Below are positions 23,161 to 36,224 of a stretch of 64,000 nucleotides of DNA, in pieces. The position numbers and the translations under genes are program-made. Positions within the stretch are counted from its first letter, which is position 1; every line of letters begins with the position of its first letter. The notes beneath the pieces were generated by a model, which saw only the letters and a list, made by a program, of their open reading frames with translations, searched no databases and had not been told where the DNA came from. This stretch comes from Himantopus leucocephalus (lineage: Eukaryota; Chordata; Aves; Charadriiformes; Recurvirostridae), in assembly GCA_003993805.1 (NCBI GenBank), contig RSEF01000003.1, forward strand, positions 82,021,444-82,085,443. Direction: 5' to 3'.

Positions 23161-25086
23161 AAAATTGTGTCTATTGCTTCTCATCCTACAACAACGTGCT
23201 TCTTAAAAAAGCCTGGCTCTGTCTTCTCTGCAACTTCCCATCATATATTTAAGATAAAAATATGATCTTCCTTATATGGTAATATAATAGTCTGTATTTC
23301 TCATTCTTCCTCTACCTCTTCTTCCACCACCAAAATGTTATTTAATTGAGTGATTGCAAAAGAACATTTTTTATGTGTTTTTGCAATAAGGCTTCCAGAT
23401 GTATGAAACCATGATGTATTGCTTGAATTAGGTATAATTTAAAAGTTAGCTATAATTGCTCAAATTCAAGTGCCTAAAGGCTCTGTGATCAAGAAGCTGT
23501 TACTTCTGTGAACACTGAAAGGTATTTCTAAAACAAAGATACTGTTTTGCTTTGTTTTGTTTTGCTTTCAAATACCTCTATGCATTTATTCTTTCATATG
23601 CAAAAATGACGTATGCTGAAATACACCTGAAAGTGTCAGCTCATTGTGACTTTAATTCTAATAAAAATTGTAATTTTGAAAAAGCAAACAGCAAGTGACT
23701 GTTAATGTGAGAACAGTGACTACCCTTAGATATTCTCAAATGTAAATTTCTTATCAATATTTTAGATTAATATCTCTGGCTATGTTTTTAAAAAGGTTGT
23801 ATTTGAAATTCAAATAGAAGTTGTTAGCTGAATTCTCTGAAAATCCCTAATAAAGAATAGCAAATTTATTTTGTTATTGTCAAACAGAATTAAGCAGACA
23901 CAGACAATATTGTTATTTTTCATTTTCAGAGGTAAATGCAAAGTAACATATAGTGATGGGCTTATTATTTTCTGGGAAATCAAAATTATTCCTCTAAATA
24001 AAACCAGTTTGATTTCACCTTATTTTTCAGGTTGTCGTTTTCCATTACTAATGTTGTAACAGAGATATAATCTAACACCATTGACTATTTTGCAGAAAGC
24101 CTTTATTAAATGCTACTGGAAAATAACAGCTATTTTCTTTGACTGAAAATTGAACAAATCATGCTTAATCCAAGCAATCTTTCAGCAAATCCATTTAAAC
24201 AAAAATCTACCATCACTGAGCCTCTCCTACTGAAGCCATCCAGAGGAGCATGGTTTTTGTTGCTTGGGAAAAAAATCCAAATCACCTCCTGAAACTTGTG
24301 ATTGTTAACAGTCATCAGCCATTTTAGCTTTCATTTTGAGAGATACAACTGAAATGTGCAAAGCTGTGGTCACAGTTCTCACCTATCTTAACTATGCGTT
24401 GTGAGACCCAGCATTAATGAAGAACAGTCAGTCACACTTCCAGGTTCACCAGTTAATGTCCTTGTAGATTTCTAATAATCCTAGTTCCTTGCTGCTCAGT
24501 AACAACAAAATAATTCAGGATCAATCCAATCAAGTTATATTGCAACGTATATTCCTAAGTATTTATATATGAATTAAAATTATGAGACTGCAACTGTAAA
24601 GCTAAACATGAATAAATGGCTTAAAATTAAAAAGGTAAACTGAAAGGCTTATAGCAATATCAAATCTATCTGTGTGTCTGTAACAAAACTACTTTGTAAT
24701 CCTTAGGTAACTAAAAGCAACAGAACAATAAAGACAACTTGCATAAATTATTAACCTCAACTACAGAATTTTATCACAGGAAATGAAATAAAGCTTTGGA
24801 GAAATTTAATTATTTCACTGTTTTGATACTGGAAATAAATTATTTTTATATTCTCTGAACTGCAATATATGAAAAAAATAACTGGTTACAACATTTCCAT
24901 GTTACATTTCAGTTCTGATAGAATGTACCACCAAACCCATCTCTAGCCTGCCCTTCTGAGATCCTACAGGACAAACATTTGTAGAGAGCCTGGTAGTTGG
25001 CAGGCTGAGAGCTTCTGATAGCAAGTCACAACTGATGACCTTAGGTTTCTTTAGAGTCTAAGCACAGAGGTCATGTTAACGTGTAT
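23161..25086. other. Unassigned AT-rich non-coding DNA
   Basis: No gene or transposon recognised. Only short open frames in AT-rich sequence. Confidence 0.5.
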
Positions 25087-25178
25087 GGCCCAGATCCACA
25101 AAGATATTTACTCATCTAATCCCCATTTAAATATCTACTTTGCTGTTGAAATCCATGGGTAGTTAAGGACCCAAATGT
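25087..25178. repeat. Ancient palindromic interspersed repeat relic (second type)
   Basis: Reads 'gcccagatccacaaagatat', 'aatccccatttaaatatc', 'gaaatccatgggtagtta' and 'ggacccaaatgtg'. This matches the degraded form of a palindromic reptile/bird repeat whose arms read 'gcccagatcc(a/t)caaaggtattta' around a 'cattgaaatcaatggg' centre. The base-pairing of the arms is now poor. Confidence 0.5.
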
Positions 25179-25356
25179 GAGCCCCTATGGCTCCCTGGAA
25201 GCTCTCAGGTGGAGCAGCTGAGCTGGTCTAGTGGCTCCCAGCACTGGAAGATTCTCTCTCACCTCTTCCTTCACGGACTTTAGCCGTTGTCTGACCCATT
25301 AGTGAATTGACTTGGGTCATTGAGCATGTAGTAAAATATGAACATTATTTTCCTCT

Positions 25357-25422
25357 GGGTTTTGGGTTGGTTTTTTTTTTTTTTTTCCGTTGTTGTTTTG
25401 GGGTTAGTTTTGGGGTTTTTTT
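25357..25422. repeat. T/G-rich low-complexity tract
   Basis: T17 run within a longer tract made almost only of T and G. Confidence 0.85.
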
Positions 25423-28400
25423 GCTATTTCTCTTACCAAACCACAACACTTCATGAACAAATTTAGGGTCTTTCTTGTACTGTTGTTCAAACTGGGAGAG
25501 CTTTCTTCCTGGCATCCTTTCCTTGTGAACTTGAAAGCTGCTCAAGCACATAGATATGCATAAGGTTACACTTTCACACTCTCTAATTAAGGAATAAAAG
25601 TGGAGTATGTGTCTCAGATCACAAAAAAAACAAAAGGCAAGACTGTAAAAGGGAAATGAGACACTTGTGATGACAGGGGGTGCACAAATCTTTGGCTCTC
25701 AAAGTCTTTCTTACCAGAATTTCAAAGACAGAGATGCTGTTGCGCTGTCATCTTCATTTCTCTCTTTCCAGGTGAAGAATGGTCACGAACTTACTGGTAC
25801 TGTGATCAGTCTTCGGTAGTCATTCTTCCACCATATTGCCTGTTGATGCTAGGAGTAAGGGTGTCCCATCCCTAATCTTTATCTGGTTTTCTGTCTTTAC
25901 TTTTCCCTCAGTTCCACACACAAAGTAGGGACTAAATTTACAGTAAGGGCATGCCATTTCTCTTCCCAGAATTGAAGGCAGGGCACCTCTAAGACACCTT
26001 GACTCCAGGAACAGTCACACTGAAGTGAGCAATTGAGGAAAGTACTCACCTTTACCACAAGGAATGCACATATGCATATGTAAAATGTAAATTGAGAAAT
26101 ACAGAATAGGGAAAGCTGACATGATTGGACAAGGCAAAAATCTTTGTGATGACTTTTGTGAAGTTAGGAATCAAGTTGTGTTACAATCTGCATGTAGTCA
26201 GTGGAGACAGGTTCCTACAGAGCCAGACTTTATTAGGCAAAATTACTCTCTGGAAGTATCCAAACCCCTGCACCGAATTTTGAGATTTTAACCACTCATC
26301 AGAAGAATTAATTTGTCTAAAAATAGATGTCTATATTATAAACCTCTATACCTGATATAGTTGCCAAAATTAGTATCATAGTGAACAGAGGGAAAGTGGT
26401 ACTTCCAAGGTATGTTTCATCTCTTCTTACCATGGACATCTACCATAGGTCAGATATATTGCCCCCCAAAGTACGTTTTTCTCTGCAGAGCAGAGTCTGA
26501 GATGATAAACTCAGATACTGAATCCTACCCTCTGTAGTAAACAGAACAATCTAGTGTTTGATATTTGGATATTGAATGAGTTCACATAGCTCTGCTTAGA
26601 AAACAATGCCTATATACAAAGTGTGTATTCCCATCTGTACAATTTCCCATTTCTCTATATACTTCCCTGTAATTATACTGTAGAATAAGGGACAATGCTG
26701 GGGATAGAGATTTTATTTCCATAATATTTATTACCATGGGATATCACTGAGGCCAAGAACACAGCAGGATCAAAAGGAAAAAAAAACCAAAACAGGATAA
26801 GCAGCTATATGGATAACAAGAACATCCGCAATTATATTAGATTAAACAAAAATTCATAAGGGATATAAACCTTCATGCTTCAGAGCATAAGCTAATCACT
26901 GACTGATGGGAATTAAGAAACTTCTGTTATGGAGAGGTTAATCCCTAATTGCTCACTACAGTATTTCTTGCAACATCATCTGAAGCAAATAGTGCTGGCA
27001 CTGGATACTAGACAAAACAGACAATTAGTCTGATGTTATATTGTAATATCTATCTTGCTGTCTTGTGACTGTAATGTACAAAATGCAAATCTATGTTTAG
27101 CCTGGTTTCCTAAAGAAATGAAGCTTACACAACCACACTGTCTACTATCTGCTATACCCACCTAATAACTTTTGAATCCATTAGCCAGTTTCAACATTTG
27201 TCATAGGAGTTGAGCCCTGGAGAATAATAAAATTCTTACACCTTCAGCAAAATCAGAAGCTTGGCCAAGGAGAAAGGCCCAAATTAGTGTCCCACTGCTA
27301 GGACATCTTCAGAAAGAGCTCAGCATTGATTTTGTCAGTTGACCTGCTGTTAGCCAACTATCCCATGAATCCTGGTTTGCTGGCCAGCCCATACACCACT
27401 CAGAAGCAGCTTGTTCATGCCATCTCCTTCACTCCCAGGAGTTAGAGGAAACAGGAGCAAGCTGGAAGAGGTAGAGGTTAAAGATACAGATGCAGGCTGA
27501 AGGAACTTCTGAAGGGCTAATGGGCATCTGGGCAACAGGTGCAATGTAGTAAAACTGTGGTGAACAGATATAGGGCAGCAATGCACAGAAGACAAGTTCT
27601 TTATTGGTTTTGTTCATAGAAAAGCTTGTTTTAATGTTCAAGAAAAAATATGGTTGAATCATAAAGGTGATACAGGGCTGTTCTGAATGAGTCAGTACAC
27701 CTTCAACCTTCTCAGCATCTTCTCCCCTACTTTACTCCCTTTCTTTCTGCATGAAAATAAAAGGAGATCCATAGTGAATCTGTTACTTTTATACATCAAC
27801 AAATATTCTCTCCTGCCTTTTTCATCTCCACAAAAGATATATGCCATGGATCCATCTTCAATTTCTGCTCAGCATACCACAGACAAAAAGTTAATACACA
27901 AGAGTTGTTTCGTTTTGCTTCTTTCTCAAAAACTGTACAATTAAACATGGTTGTATTCCTGTAGCGAGAAAGGAAGACAGGAAAGCCAGTAGTAGTATGA
28001 CCTCCTTTAAAATAGCTTGAGGGCTTCTCTAACATAGCATTTTTATGAGACCAGTGAAAGACTGTTTCTGCTCTGTTATTCATCCTGTGTATGTCCATCC
28101 CACAGGGTTGACGAGGCATTTGTGGGAATCAGCTGTGTAGAGAATAGAGTAGAGTAGAATGGTAGAGAATTTCCCTCTGCTGGGAGCACTCTCCACTTGT
28201 AGATGAAATTCATTCACCGTACTGCAGAGCAGTGCGAAATGATTAGAGCTGAACCAAGACCTTAACTGACACTCATTATTACGGTATATCTACACTGTAA
28301 GAAGATGTGTGATTGCAGTATGTATCAGCATATTCACACTGCCTTTAGTTTAGCCAGTGAAGATACCATGACATGGACCTTGCAGCTGAGTTTTATAAGT

Positions 28401-28435
28401 CTGTTAGAGACCCTTCTTTCTTATACAGTTCTTAT
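25423..28435. other. Unassigned AT-rich non-coding DNA
   Basis: No gene or transposon recognised. Open frames near 27350-28119 overlap on both strands, are no longer than 107 codons and lack recognisable domains. Confidence 0.5.
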
Positions 28436-28512
28436 AGTGTGTGTGCATATGTGTGCATATATGCGTGTATGCATGTGTGTGTCTATATATGTGTGTATAC
28501 GTAAAGGTATAT
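28436..28512. repeat. (TG)n/(TA)n-rich simple repeat
   Basis: Alternating purine-pyrimidine sequence built from TGTG, GCATAT and TATATG words; degenerate rather than perfect. Such tracts can adopt Z-DNA. Confidence 0.85.
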
Positions 28513-28557
28513 ATTTGTAAGTATTTCCACGGAGTAGACCAATAGTAGGAAATTTAA

Positions 28558-28830
28558 TCATAGAATCATAGAATCATTTAGGTTGAAAAAGACCTTTAAG
28601 ATAATGAAGTCCAATGGTTAACTAAACACTGCCCAGTCCACCACTAAACCATGTCCCTCAGCACCACATCTACCGGTCTTTTAAATACCTCCTGGGATGG
28701 TGATTTCATCACTTCCCTAGGTAGCCTGTTCCAATGCTTCATAACACTTTCGGTGAAGAAATTTTTCCTAATATCCAATCTAAACCTTCCCTGGCGCAAC
28801 CTGAGGCTGTTTCTTGTTGTCCTAGATCCA
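28558..28830 (-). mobile_element. CR1 LINE 3' end, minus orientation
   Basis: Begins with two octamer-tail units ('tcatagaatcatagaatcat') and continues with 'ttaggttgaaaaagaccttt', the reverse complement of a CR1 3' end. Minus-strand translation gives the ORF2 C-terminus: '[14 protein letters not shown]', '[10 protein letters not shown]' and 'VDVVLRDMV' followed by a stop, open over roughly 50 codons. The subfamily differs from the 21.5- and 34.3-kb copies, whose C-terminus ends 'GALSNLV'. The 5' boundary is uncertain and may reach 28900. Confidence 0.88.
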
Positions 28831-29000
28831 GGCTTAGGCAATGCATTCAGTTGTCCATTCTGGGAAATTACTGGAAAGGCTCCTGGCACAGTTTTGGCCT
28901 GAGAACTATCACTCTTCCAACAGTTCCTAAGCCTTGTACAGAAGCTAATGTGGGTCAAGAACTGTAGCTAAGAGGCAGCTTGCATGCACTGTTCACCCTA

Positions 29001-29075
29001 TCCCCATTTTTGGAGGCTAACAGACTCCGAACACAGTTAGGATAAAGCAATTTGCCTAATGATAGCAGAACAAGC
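29001..29075. repeat. MIR/CORE-SINE-like trace
   Basis: The text 'ccatttttggaggctaacag' followed by 'gcaatttgcctaatgatagc' resembles the 'cccattttacagatgaggaa ... gacttgccc' pattern of old MIR elements. It is short and diverged, so the call is tentative. Confidence 0.3.
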
Positions 29076-32000
29076 TCCAATGCTGTTTTGTTAGTATGGG
29101 TGCAATCAATGGCAAGTGCATGGTCATGGTCCCCAAAATGACTAAACAATACCTAGCACTGAGCAAGCAGATTCTTGGCTACATGAGGCACTGGTGAAAA
29201 TGATGTTGTTCTCCTGGTTTCATCCACGTGCATTCAAATGACTGTCATGTTTGCCTTAGGTCCTGGCTGCCAGATCACCATTCTCTGATTTGTCTCTGTG
29301 GCAGGTGAATTCATGTAAGATGCATAAATAACACGTCCAAGAAGCAACTCAAGGTGGGGGCAGAGAAATTTAAGTGGATCATCATTAGATGCAGAAGTGA
29401 GTTTGCTGATCATTTTTCAGGGTTTTGTGTAATACTTGTCCCCATAACCAGGCTTTTACAGGGGAAAATGGTGGAGAGAGGAAGGTTTTTGTAAAGAGGG
29501 TATGGATGTACAGTGAAAGGACAGTTTTCAAAGTTGATCCTGCTCAATAAATGTCATTAATTACCTACTGCACAGAGACAATATACCAGGAAGAAAGAAG
29601 GAAGGAATTAATTTGGGGAAGAAAGAATATATTTCTCTATATATCTTCAGTATGTGGTAAAGGGAATTCAGCACCATCCCTTCAAGGGCACTGAAAGTGG
29701 TCCTTACTTCTCCCTGAGTAGCTAGGTTGGCAGTCTTCAGACAGGAGCAGCAACACTCTTTGCCAACTGTCAGTAACAAATTAAAAAAATGACAAATTCA
29801 GCCTTAATATAAGCACTTGCACTGGGGAGAACAAATAGCCAAGGAACATATGTACAAATTTTAAAGCATATGGGCTTCTTGCTCTTCTAGTAATTAATAT
29901 AATACCATGAGTGCATTTATGTCCTCTCTTTTTTGTTCCATAAACTGTATATAGGAGGCTATTTGGGACATAATTAACACTTGCTGCTGTTATACATTAT
30001 AAAGGATACTTGAAAGACGTGTATTAGTAATTGGATACATGAAATACGAGAAAGAGATAATAGAGCAGTAGGGCCTGAAAAACAAAAACATTGTTAAAGA
30101 GCAGATAATAGATCCTTCAAAGTACAAACCACCCACCCAAATCTTATAAGCGAGAAACCAGAAAATTACAGGAGATAACTTGACTCAAGCTTTCCCTTAC
30201 AAACCACACACCACATTATTCTCTTTTAATGCTATGTTTCAGACAGCTACTGAAAACTGGCTACTATTTCTAGAGAATCCAGGGACAATCTCTGCCCTGT
30301 AAATGTATCTTACCCACCCTGTGGGTGCAAATATTTAACCTAAACTCAGCAAAGGTAAAAAAAGTGCCCCAATTCACCTGTGCATTAGATTACTTCATGA
30401 TGTGAAAAAATTCCTGAGATGATTCTGAGGTGAGAACAATTTGATGAGAAAAATAGCAAGAAATTTCTATGTAGAGACTGAAGAAGACATCACCCTTTAA
30501 ACTAAGCAGGAGGTGAATTAATGATAAAGCAAAGTTAAAGTTTTTAGTCTAAAGAATATTCTTTTAAAGAGAGGATGGATTTAGTTAAAAAGCAACTGCA
30601 AATAGTACTTGCTTTAGGGTTTTTAGTAGCTTGAAATAGAAAATATTTTAAAAAACATATTTTTAATTTAAATCAAAATTTTAGCTAACTCCAATATTTT
30701 TTAAATATTTCCATTTGAAATCTACTTGTCTGAAAATTTGGGTTTTATTCTCCTCTGTTTTCTATATCACCACCACCCCCTCCAGGGCAAAATAATGAAG
30801 AGGGGACTTGCACTTTCCCCACAAAGTTTTCTGGTTTTACTTTCTCTTCAGTGCAATTTTCAAATATTTTCTGAGAATAGTAAAAGTCTGGACTATCAGA
30901 AGAGAAAATAAGATTTTATAACTCTGACTTTTGCAACGGTCACCTCTGACTATTGGAAGCATTTCAGAATATGAGACAACCAGTAAATGAAAGAGTTTTG
31001 GACTGTCCAGGTTATAACATAATTGTCCATAAAAGGATTTCTCATTCTCTTTATCTGAAGTGTTTGATATTGGCTTTCTGTCAGAAATACAATGTTGGAC
31101 TACCTGGACAATATTTGCTGTAGTATAGTAATTCCCATGGCCTTCAATCTTCCTTCAAAGTTCACAGATTCCAGTTACACATGCATTTGTTGTAAAAATA
31201 TAAAAACAGGCTTAAAAATGCCTAGCACTGTTTTCTAATAGTAAACCTGAACAGTACAACAACAGTGTTTCTGATCATTCTGTAGATTTTTGTTACTTTT
31301 GGGGGTTGGGGGGTGGGGGGGTGCTGAATAAAGGGTTACCCCAGGATGCTCACAGGCAGCAGGGTGCAGGGTTTTAAGTGCCACGGTTCCTAGACCATGT
31401 ATCGCAAACATGAACTTAGATGTTATTTTGATGCAACAGGACCCGTTTCTGTTGAAAAGTATTTCTTTTGTTGTCCACAACCATGCTACCCCCACTTTGT
31501 CAAAGACTGAGGGAAATAGTTTTCACTCATCCAGAGTGCAATAGAAATTATGAGGTTTTGGTGAAAAAAAATATTTGGAAGAGTACTAACACCAAGTTCA
31601 TTGAAAATATTCAGAACTACAATGTTAATATTTGCACCTCCAAATTCAGTATTTATAGGCTCAGAATATTCTCCAATATTTGCTTAAAACTGACTATTAT
31701 CACATGCATTCTGCCATTAAATTCACTTTATAGAATATTCACAAAAGGCAAACACAAAGGAAGTAAAAAAGCTGCTGCGGAGAATTCAATTATTTTACTT
31801 GAGCGCATACCCACAGAAATATTTCATAAGTATTCATTCAATATTGGCACCCATTGCAATGTCAGTAAATCACATCAACTTTAAGCAGCACTGTTAAAAT
31901 ATCATCACTTTTTGTTTGCTAATTTATAATTGTAGTTCTCTTCACTAGATTGGGTCAGTGCTCAGTTGTCACTCAGAAGCAAACAAGAACCATTATTGCA

Positions 32001-34327
32001 GCATTCTTAATGAAAAGGTAAAACTGTTGCACGGATATTCTCAATATAGTGATCAGAAACCATGGCATGTGAGACAGAGTTGTCTGGCTCTTGTCTTGAC
32101 AGCTGGAATGGAAAATGTTACCCATGGTTAGGTGGTACCTTCTTTTCCTTCTCTGAGAAACAGGCTTTGGATATAGAAAGTCTTGAGATTTCCAAATGAA
32201 TGAGAAGAAAATCAAGCAATCTTGAAAATAAGAAATGAATATTATTGGGACAATATAATTGCCTCTTCTGGAAAGAGGTGACAACTCGAACAAACCAGTG
32301 AGATCCTTCAGTTGTTTCAGCATTTACAATCTATAAAGCCAGAGTGGCGAAGTATGAAGAAAAATCTCTGTATGAACTCATTAAACCAAGGAACTCTGAA
32401 ACTAAGTCACTCTGCAGAACTATTGGGGGAAAAATAGTTTTTCCTGATAGTGGAGAGTTAACAGACTAGTTGAGTTACTTCTTCTCAGAATATGAAGAAG
32501 TTCTAGAAACTTTCTGTAGTTTTGATAAATTAGCAATTTTATTAGAAATCGATTATTTCTCCAAAAACTTCCCAGCACTCTAAATAAATGTTCTCTCTCT
32601 GAAGATCTCTTTTGTGACTCCACTGTTGCTCTAGGGGTGAACAATAAAGCATCTCTTCTCCCTTCAGCCTGCTACTCTTAGTGCTTTTGAATCTCGCCCA
32701 TGCAGTGAAAATGGCCTTTTGCCTTCTCTAACTTTCTGCAGTTCATCAACTGACTGTTGCAGCATAATAGGTCCCCCTGCAAAGAAAGGTGCTAGAGAAT
32801 TTGGGACTATAAAGATGGAACCTCCAGACAGTCATTCAAACAGGCTTGCTAAAGACCAAGTCTTTCACGTTACTAGCAAATTACCTGGCATCCCAAGGGG
32901 CTCAATTTAACAACAGTGATCATCAAGCCAGTTTATTGCTACCTTATCTCTGGAAGTTGAAAAAGCTCTTACCTCTTTTCTTCTGTGAAACTCTTTAGCT
33001 TCACAGTATCTCGTTTAACAAGCTCAGCTCAACATGGAATTAACTATAGATGTATTTCTTTATTCCTCTCCCCTCTGCCTTCCCCTCGACCTTATTAAGG
33101 GGGTAAAAATTATCCGGGATTAACCACTGCTTCTTGTCAAATAAACATTATAGGAGGAAACTGACTTAATAATTATTTTGCAACGTGCCAGTTGCCTTAT
33201 ATGTATTTGCTTATCTGCTCTTTTGTGCAGAATTGTGCCTGTGTTTACACAAGAATCTCAGTCTTGTGGCTCTCAAAGGCTGGACTTTGAAAAGCTAAAC
33301 CAGTCCTGCCATAATTAAGAAATTGCAATAAAACTAAACTGGATCTCACTTCACTGAGGACACAGCGGGTGGCCAGAACACCAGCCACTTCTATCATTTT
33401 CTTGAGAGCATAATAAATCCTCTAATCTTTTAGACCTATGAGACTGTTCATGCCTTTTTCAGTCAAAACAATTTCTCATCTAGTTGCTTTTAACATCACC
33501 AAACTTTGCTAGATTTTCATTATATCAAGTATCACCTTGTAGCATTGTCCTTATCCCCCTATTTTTTTAAAACCATGAAGAACCCTAGGGTATATGAAAT
33601 TCAGCAGAGTAGCATGCATACAATATACACCTATGATTGGAGGCAGGAACTGCCTTATTTTACTAGCAAAATCAACTCAGCAGCACAAAAGTAGCACACT
33701 CCCAGACGTAAGGATAAGAGACCTTCCTCCAGGCTATGGATTATAGCTCATGTATTTGGGTTACATTAGCATTTCACGCTATAGAGGCTTGATTCAGCCA
33801 TAAATTCCACCAGTGTAACAGAGGATGAAGGGTCTGAAGCTACAAAAAGTTTCCCCAGCATGGCCTGCACTTCCTCCTCGCTAGTCTGGCATGGAGGGAC
33901 GTGCCACAGCTGCAGAAGTACAAGTCACAGACCAAAGGAGTATAGCCCACATACGTATTTAAATCTATGCCTTCAGCATGGATCCATCTTCTTTGCAAAC
34001 ACATACACTCAAAGATTTCCAAACTCTCTACCTCAAGGCTAGGAAAAAAATATTATTAAATGAGCAGGGCTCCAACTATATTACACATTGCTGACACACA
34101 GTCCTTGCTCCTAAACCCTTGAAACAAGGGAAATATTCCTCAGGAATGTATTTCCTTTCCTTTCTCCCTCTGGTTTAGCAAAGCATGCATATTTCAGCTT
34201 ACAACAATAGGATGTCATGTCTTTGTATTCCTCGCATATCCTTCCATTCCTTTTTCACAACCGAATCAATCTGACCTATGTGTCAGGAGGGGCAGTGCCC
34301 GACGGACAGTGAAGTTATACGGCAGTG
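29076..34327. other. Unassigned AT-rich non-coding DNA
   Basis: No gene or transposon recognised. The longest frame, 138 codons at 31468-31884, is AT-rich, has no recognisable domain and sits in sequence full of AATATT words, so I do not call it. A G-quadruplex motif at 31301-31321 is listed separately. Confidence 0.45.
31301..31321 (+). other. G-quadruplex motif
   Basis: G5-TT-G6-T-G7. Splitting the last run gives four GGG tracts with short loops, so an intramolecular quadruplex is possible on the plus strand. It may also act as a sequencing and assembly obstacle. Confidence 0.6.
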
Positions 34328-34490
34328 ACTATGACGGCATTACAGTGTTGGTGAATAATGGAAGAGCAACTGACATCATCTACCTGAACTTGTGTAAAGC
34401 ATTTGGCACTGTCCCACACAATATCCTGGTCTCTAAATTGGAGACATATGGATTTGACTGATGGACCACTCAGTGGATAGAGAATTGCCT
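34328..34490 (+). pseudogene. CR1 ORF2 RT motif-A fragment, catalytic residue lost
   Basis: The translation around motif A reads [11 protein letters not shown], where the sister copy at 22.1 kb reads [11 protein letters not shown]. The first aspartate of motif A, a metal-binding catalytic residue in reverse transcriptases, is asparagine here, and the later aspartate is glycine. Shortly after, 'gactgatggacc' introduces an in-frame TGA. The fragment is therefore a dead RT remnant. Confidence 0.85.
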
Positions 34491-34590
34491 NNNNNNNNNN
34501 NNNNNNNNNNNNNNNNNNNNNNNNNNNNNNNNNNNNNNNNNNNNNNNNNNNNNNNNNNNNNNNNNNNNNNNNNNNNNNNNNNNNNNNNNN
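34491..34590. other. Assembly gap (100 N)
   Basis: Exactly 100 N inside a CR1 copy, with the same right-hand edge as the gap at 22326-22425. Confidence 0.95.
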
Positions 34591-34880
34591 TCAGCCTGGA
34601 GAAGAGAAGGCTCTGGAGAGACCTTATAGCAACTTTCCAGTACCTGAAGGGCACCTATAGGAAACCTGAAGAGGGACTTTTTACAAAGGCATGTAGTGAT
34701 CAGACGAGGCTGAATGGCTTCAAACTAGAAAAGGGTAGATTTAGATTGGATATCAGAAAGAAATGTTTCACTCTGAGGGTGGTGAGGCACTGGAACAGGT
34801 CACCCAGAGACGTTGTGGAGGCCCCATCCCTGGAAATGTTCAAGGCCAGGTTGGATGGGGCTTTGAGCAACCTGGTCTAG
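34591..34880 (+). pseudogene. CR1 ORF2 C-terminal fragment, frame intact
   Basis: From the gap edge to a TAG stop at 34878-34880 the frame stays open: 'SLEKRRLWRDLIATFQYLKG', 'EEGLFTKACSD', '[15 protein letters not shown]', 'RHWNRSPRDVVEAPSLE' and 'GALSNLV'. This is the conserved ORF2 C-terminus, about 96 codons. It is intact only in this short segment; upstream parts of the same copy are mutated or missing. Confidence 0.88.
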
Positions 34881-34975
34881 TGGGAGGTGTCCCTGCCTAT
34901 GGCAGTGGGGTTGGAACTAGATTATCTTTAAGGTCCTTTCCAACTCTAAGCATCCTATGGTTCTATGTTTCTGTG

Positions 34976-36224
34976 TTCTTTACCCCGTACATTTGTGTGG
35001 CACTCAACAAGGACTCACAGAGAAAATGAGATTACTGCTGCCCCCCTTCCCCTCCCAACCTCCCACTTATAAAATCTGCACCTGGGTTTGCTCTGGCAGT
35101 GTAACACCAGTGTTGCATCTTATCCAGCAGGTACTGCGAGATGCTGATTATAACATTTGGGATTGCTTCTTTTCCTGTTCTTCCTGCAGGAGGGGGAAAC
35201 GTTATTTGTAAATGATCAGAAGAAGTAGTAATTAACTGTTATATAAACCTAATTTCAGCATTGGAAAACATAATAGCAATCTTTATATTCATTTCCTTGT
35301 TACCAAGACTTCAGACTGCTGAGATGCTTTTGGAGGGTGTGTCTGTAGTGAGTGGTAGCACAGACAGTCTGCCCCAGGGCCAAGGGTGATGGAAGCCAAG
35401 TAAGCTATAGCTCTGGGGAGTGCATGAGTCGTGGATCTGTCCTGGGGATGCTCAAAGTCATGCATCCCTAGCCCTGGAGCAGACAATTTTGGCAAGCGCG
35501 CCCTGAAGCTAAAGCCCCTGAAAGCTGATAGTAGCAGTGAAGCTGACAAGTAACATCAAATTCAATGAGCAGCTGCACAGTCTGAAGAACTTTTGAGTCA
35601 TCACAAACTTGAAAAAAACCTTGGATTTACATACAAATTAAAAAAAAAATAAATAGATGAAATGACATTTTTTTGAGACTCGGAAAACCTGTGTGAGCCT
35701 GTATCTGTTTAATAGATTTGAATACAGCTTACATCTCCTAATTTTCTCTTCTCTGGACTAAACATTTGTTCTTTCATCCTTTCCTGACAACTCATCTTTT
35801 TGTGATCTCTTTTAGACTCTACAGACTTTACCAACCCACTTGTTAATGAGGGGTGCAAATTCTAGAAACTTGAACTGGATCAAGGACCTTGGTAGCTCAA
35901 GCAGAATTAAATAATTACCTTTTTAAGCCCTGCATACAACTCTGAAATAAGTACACTTTAGAATGATATTGTCTTTATTACAACATCATATGTTAAACCC
36001 ATATACAGTTTACAGTTAACTACAACTCCCATTTTCTATATTGATCTGCTTTTGTTTTCCTTCTTTTTTGTTTTCTTTTTTTCTTTCCTCAGTATACTTC
36101 TTTGCAGTTGCCTTTCACAAATTTCTTATTGATTTCAGACTATTTCTCTAATATAGCTTAATCTCTCTGAGTTGCTTTTCTGTCCTCTAAAGTGATATAA
36201 CTACTCCAAACCTAAAGTCCTTGA
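34976..36224. other. Unassigned non-coding DNA
   Basis: No gene or transposon recognised. Around 35290-35540 the GC content rises and a minus-strand frame of 86 codons is open, but nothing in it is recognisable. The remainder is AT-rich. Confidence 0.45.

Larger units (their letters stand above)
34328..34975 (+). mobile_element. CR1 LINE, 5'-truncated, with assembly gap
   Basis: Sister copy of the 21.5-kb element. It starts inside the RT ('ctatgacggcattacagtg'), is interrupted by a 100-N gap at 34491-34590, and resumes at exactly the same CR1 position as the 21.5-kb copy ('tcagcctggagaagagaagg'). It ends near 'ccaactctaagcatcctatg'. The octamer tail has begun to decay. Confidence 0.92.

Noticed and set aside
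28436..28512. TG/TA tract considered as a promoter region
   Set aside because: Simple-sequence composition explains it; no initiator or gene downstream.
31468..31884. 138-codon plus-strand open frame
   Set aside because: AT-rich sequence happens to lack stops; lysine/isoleucine/asparagine-rich translation with no domain.
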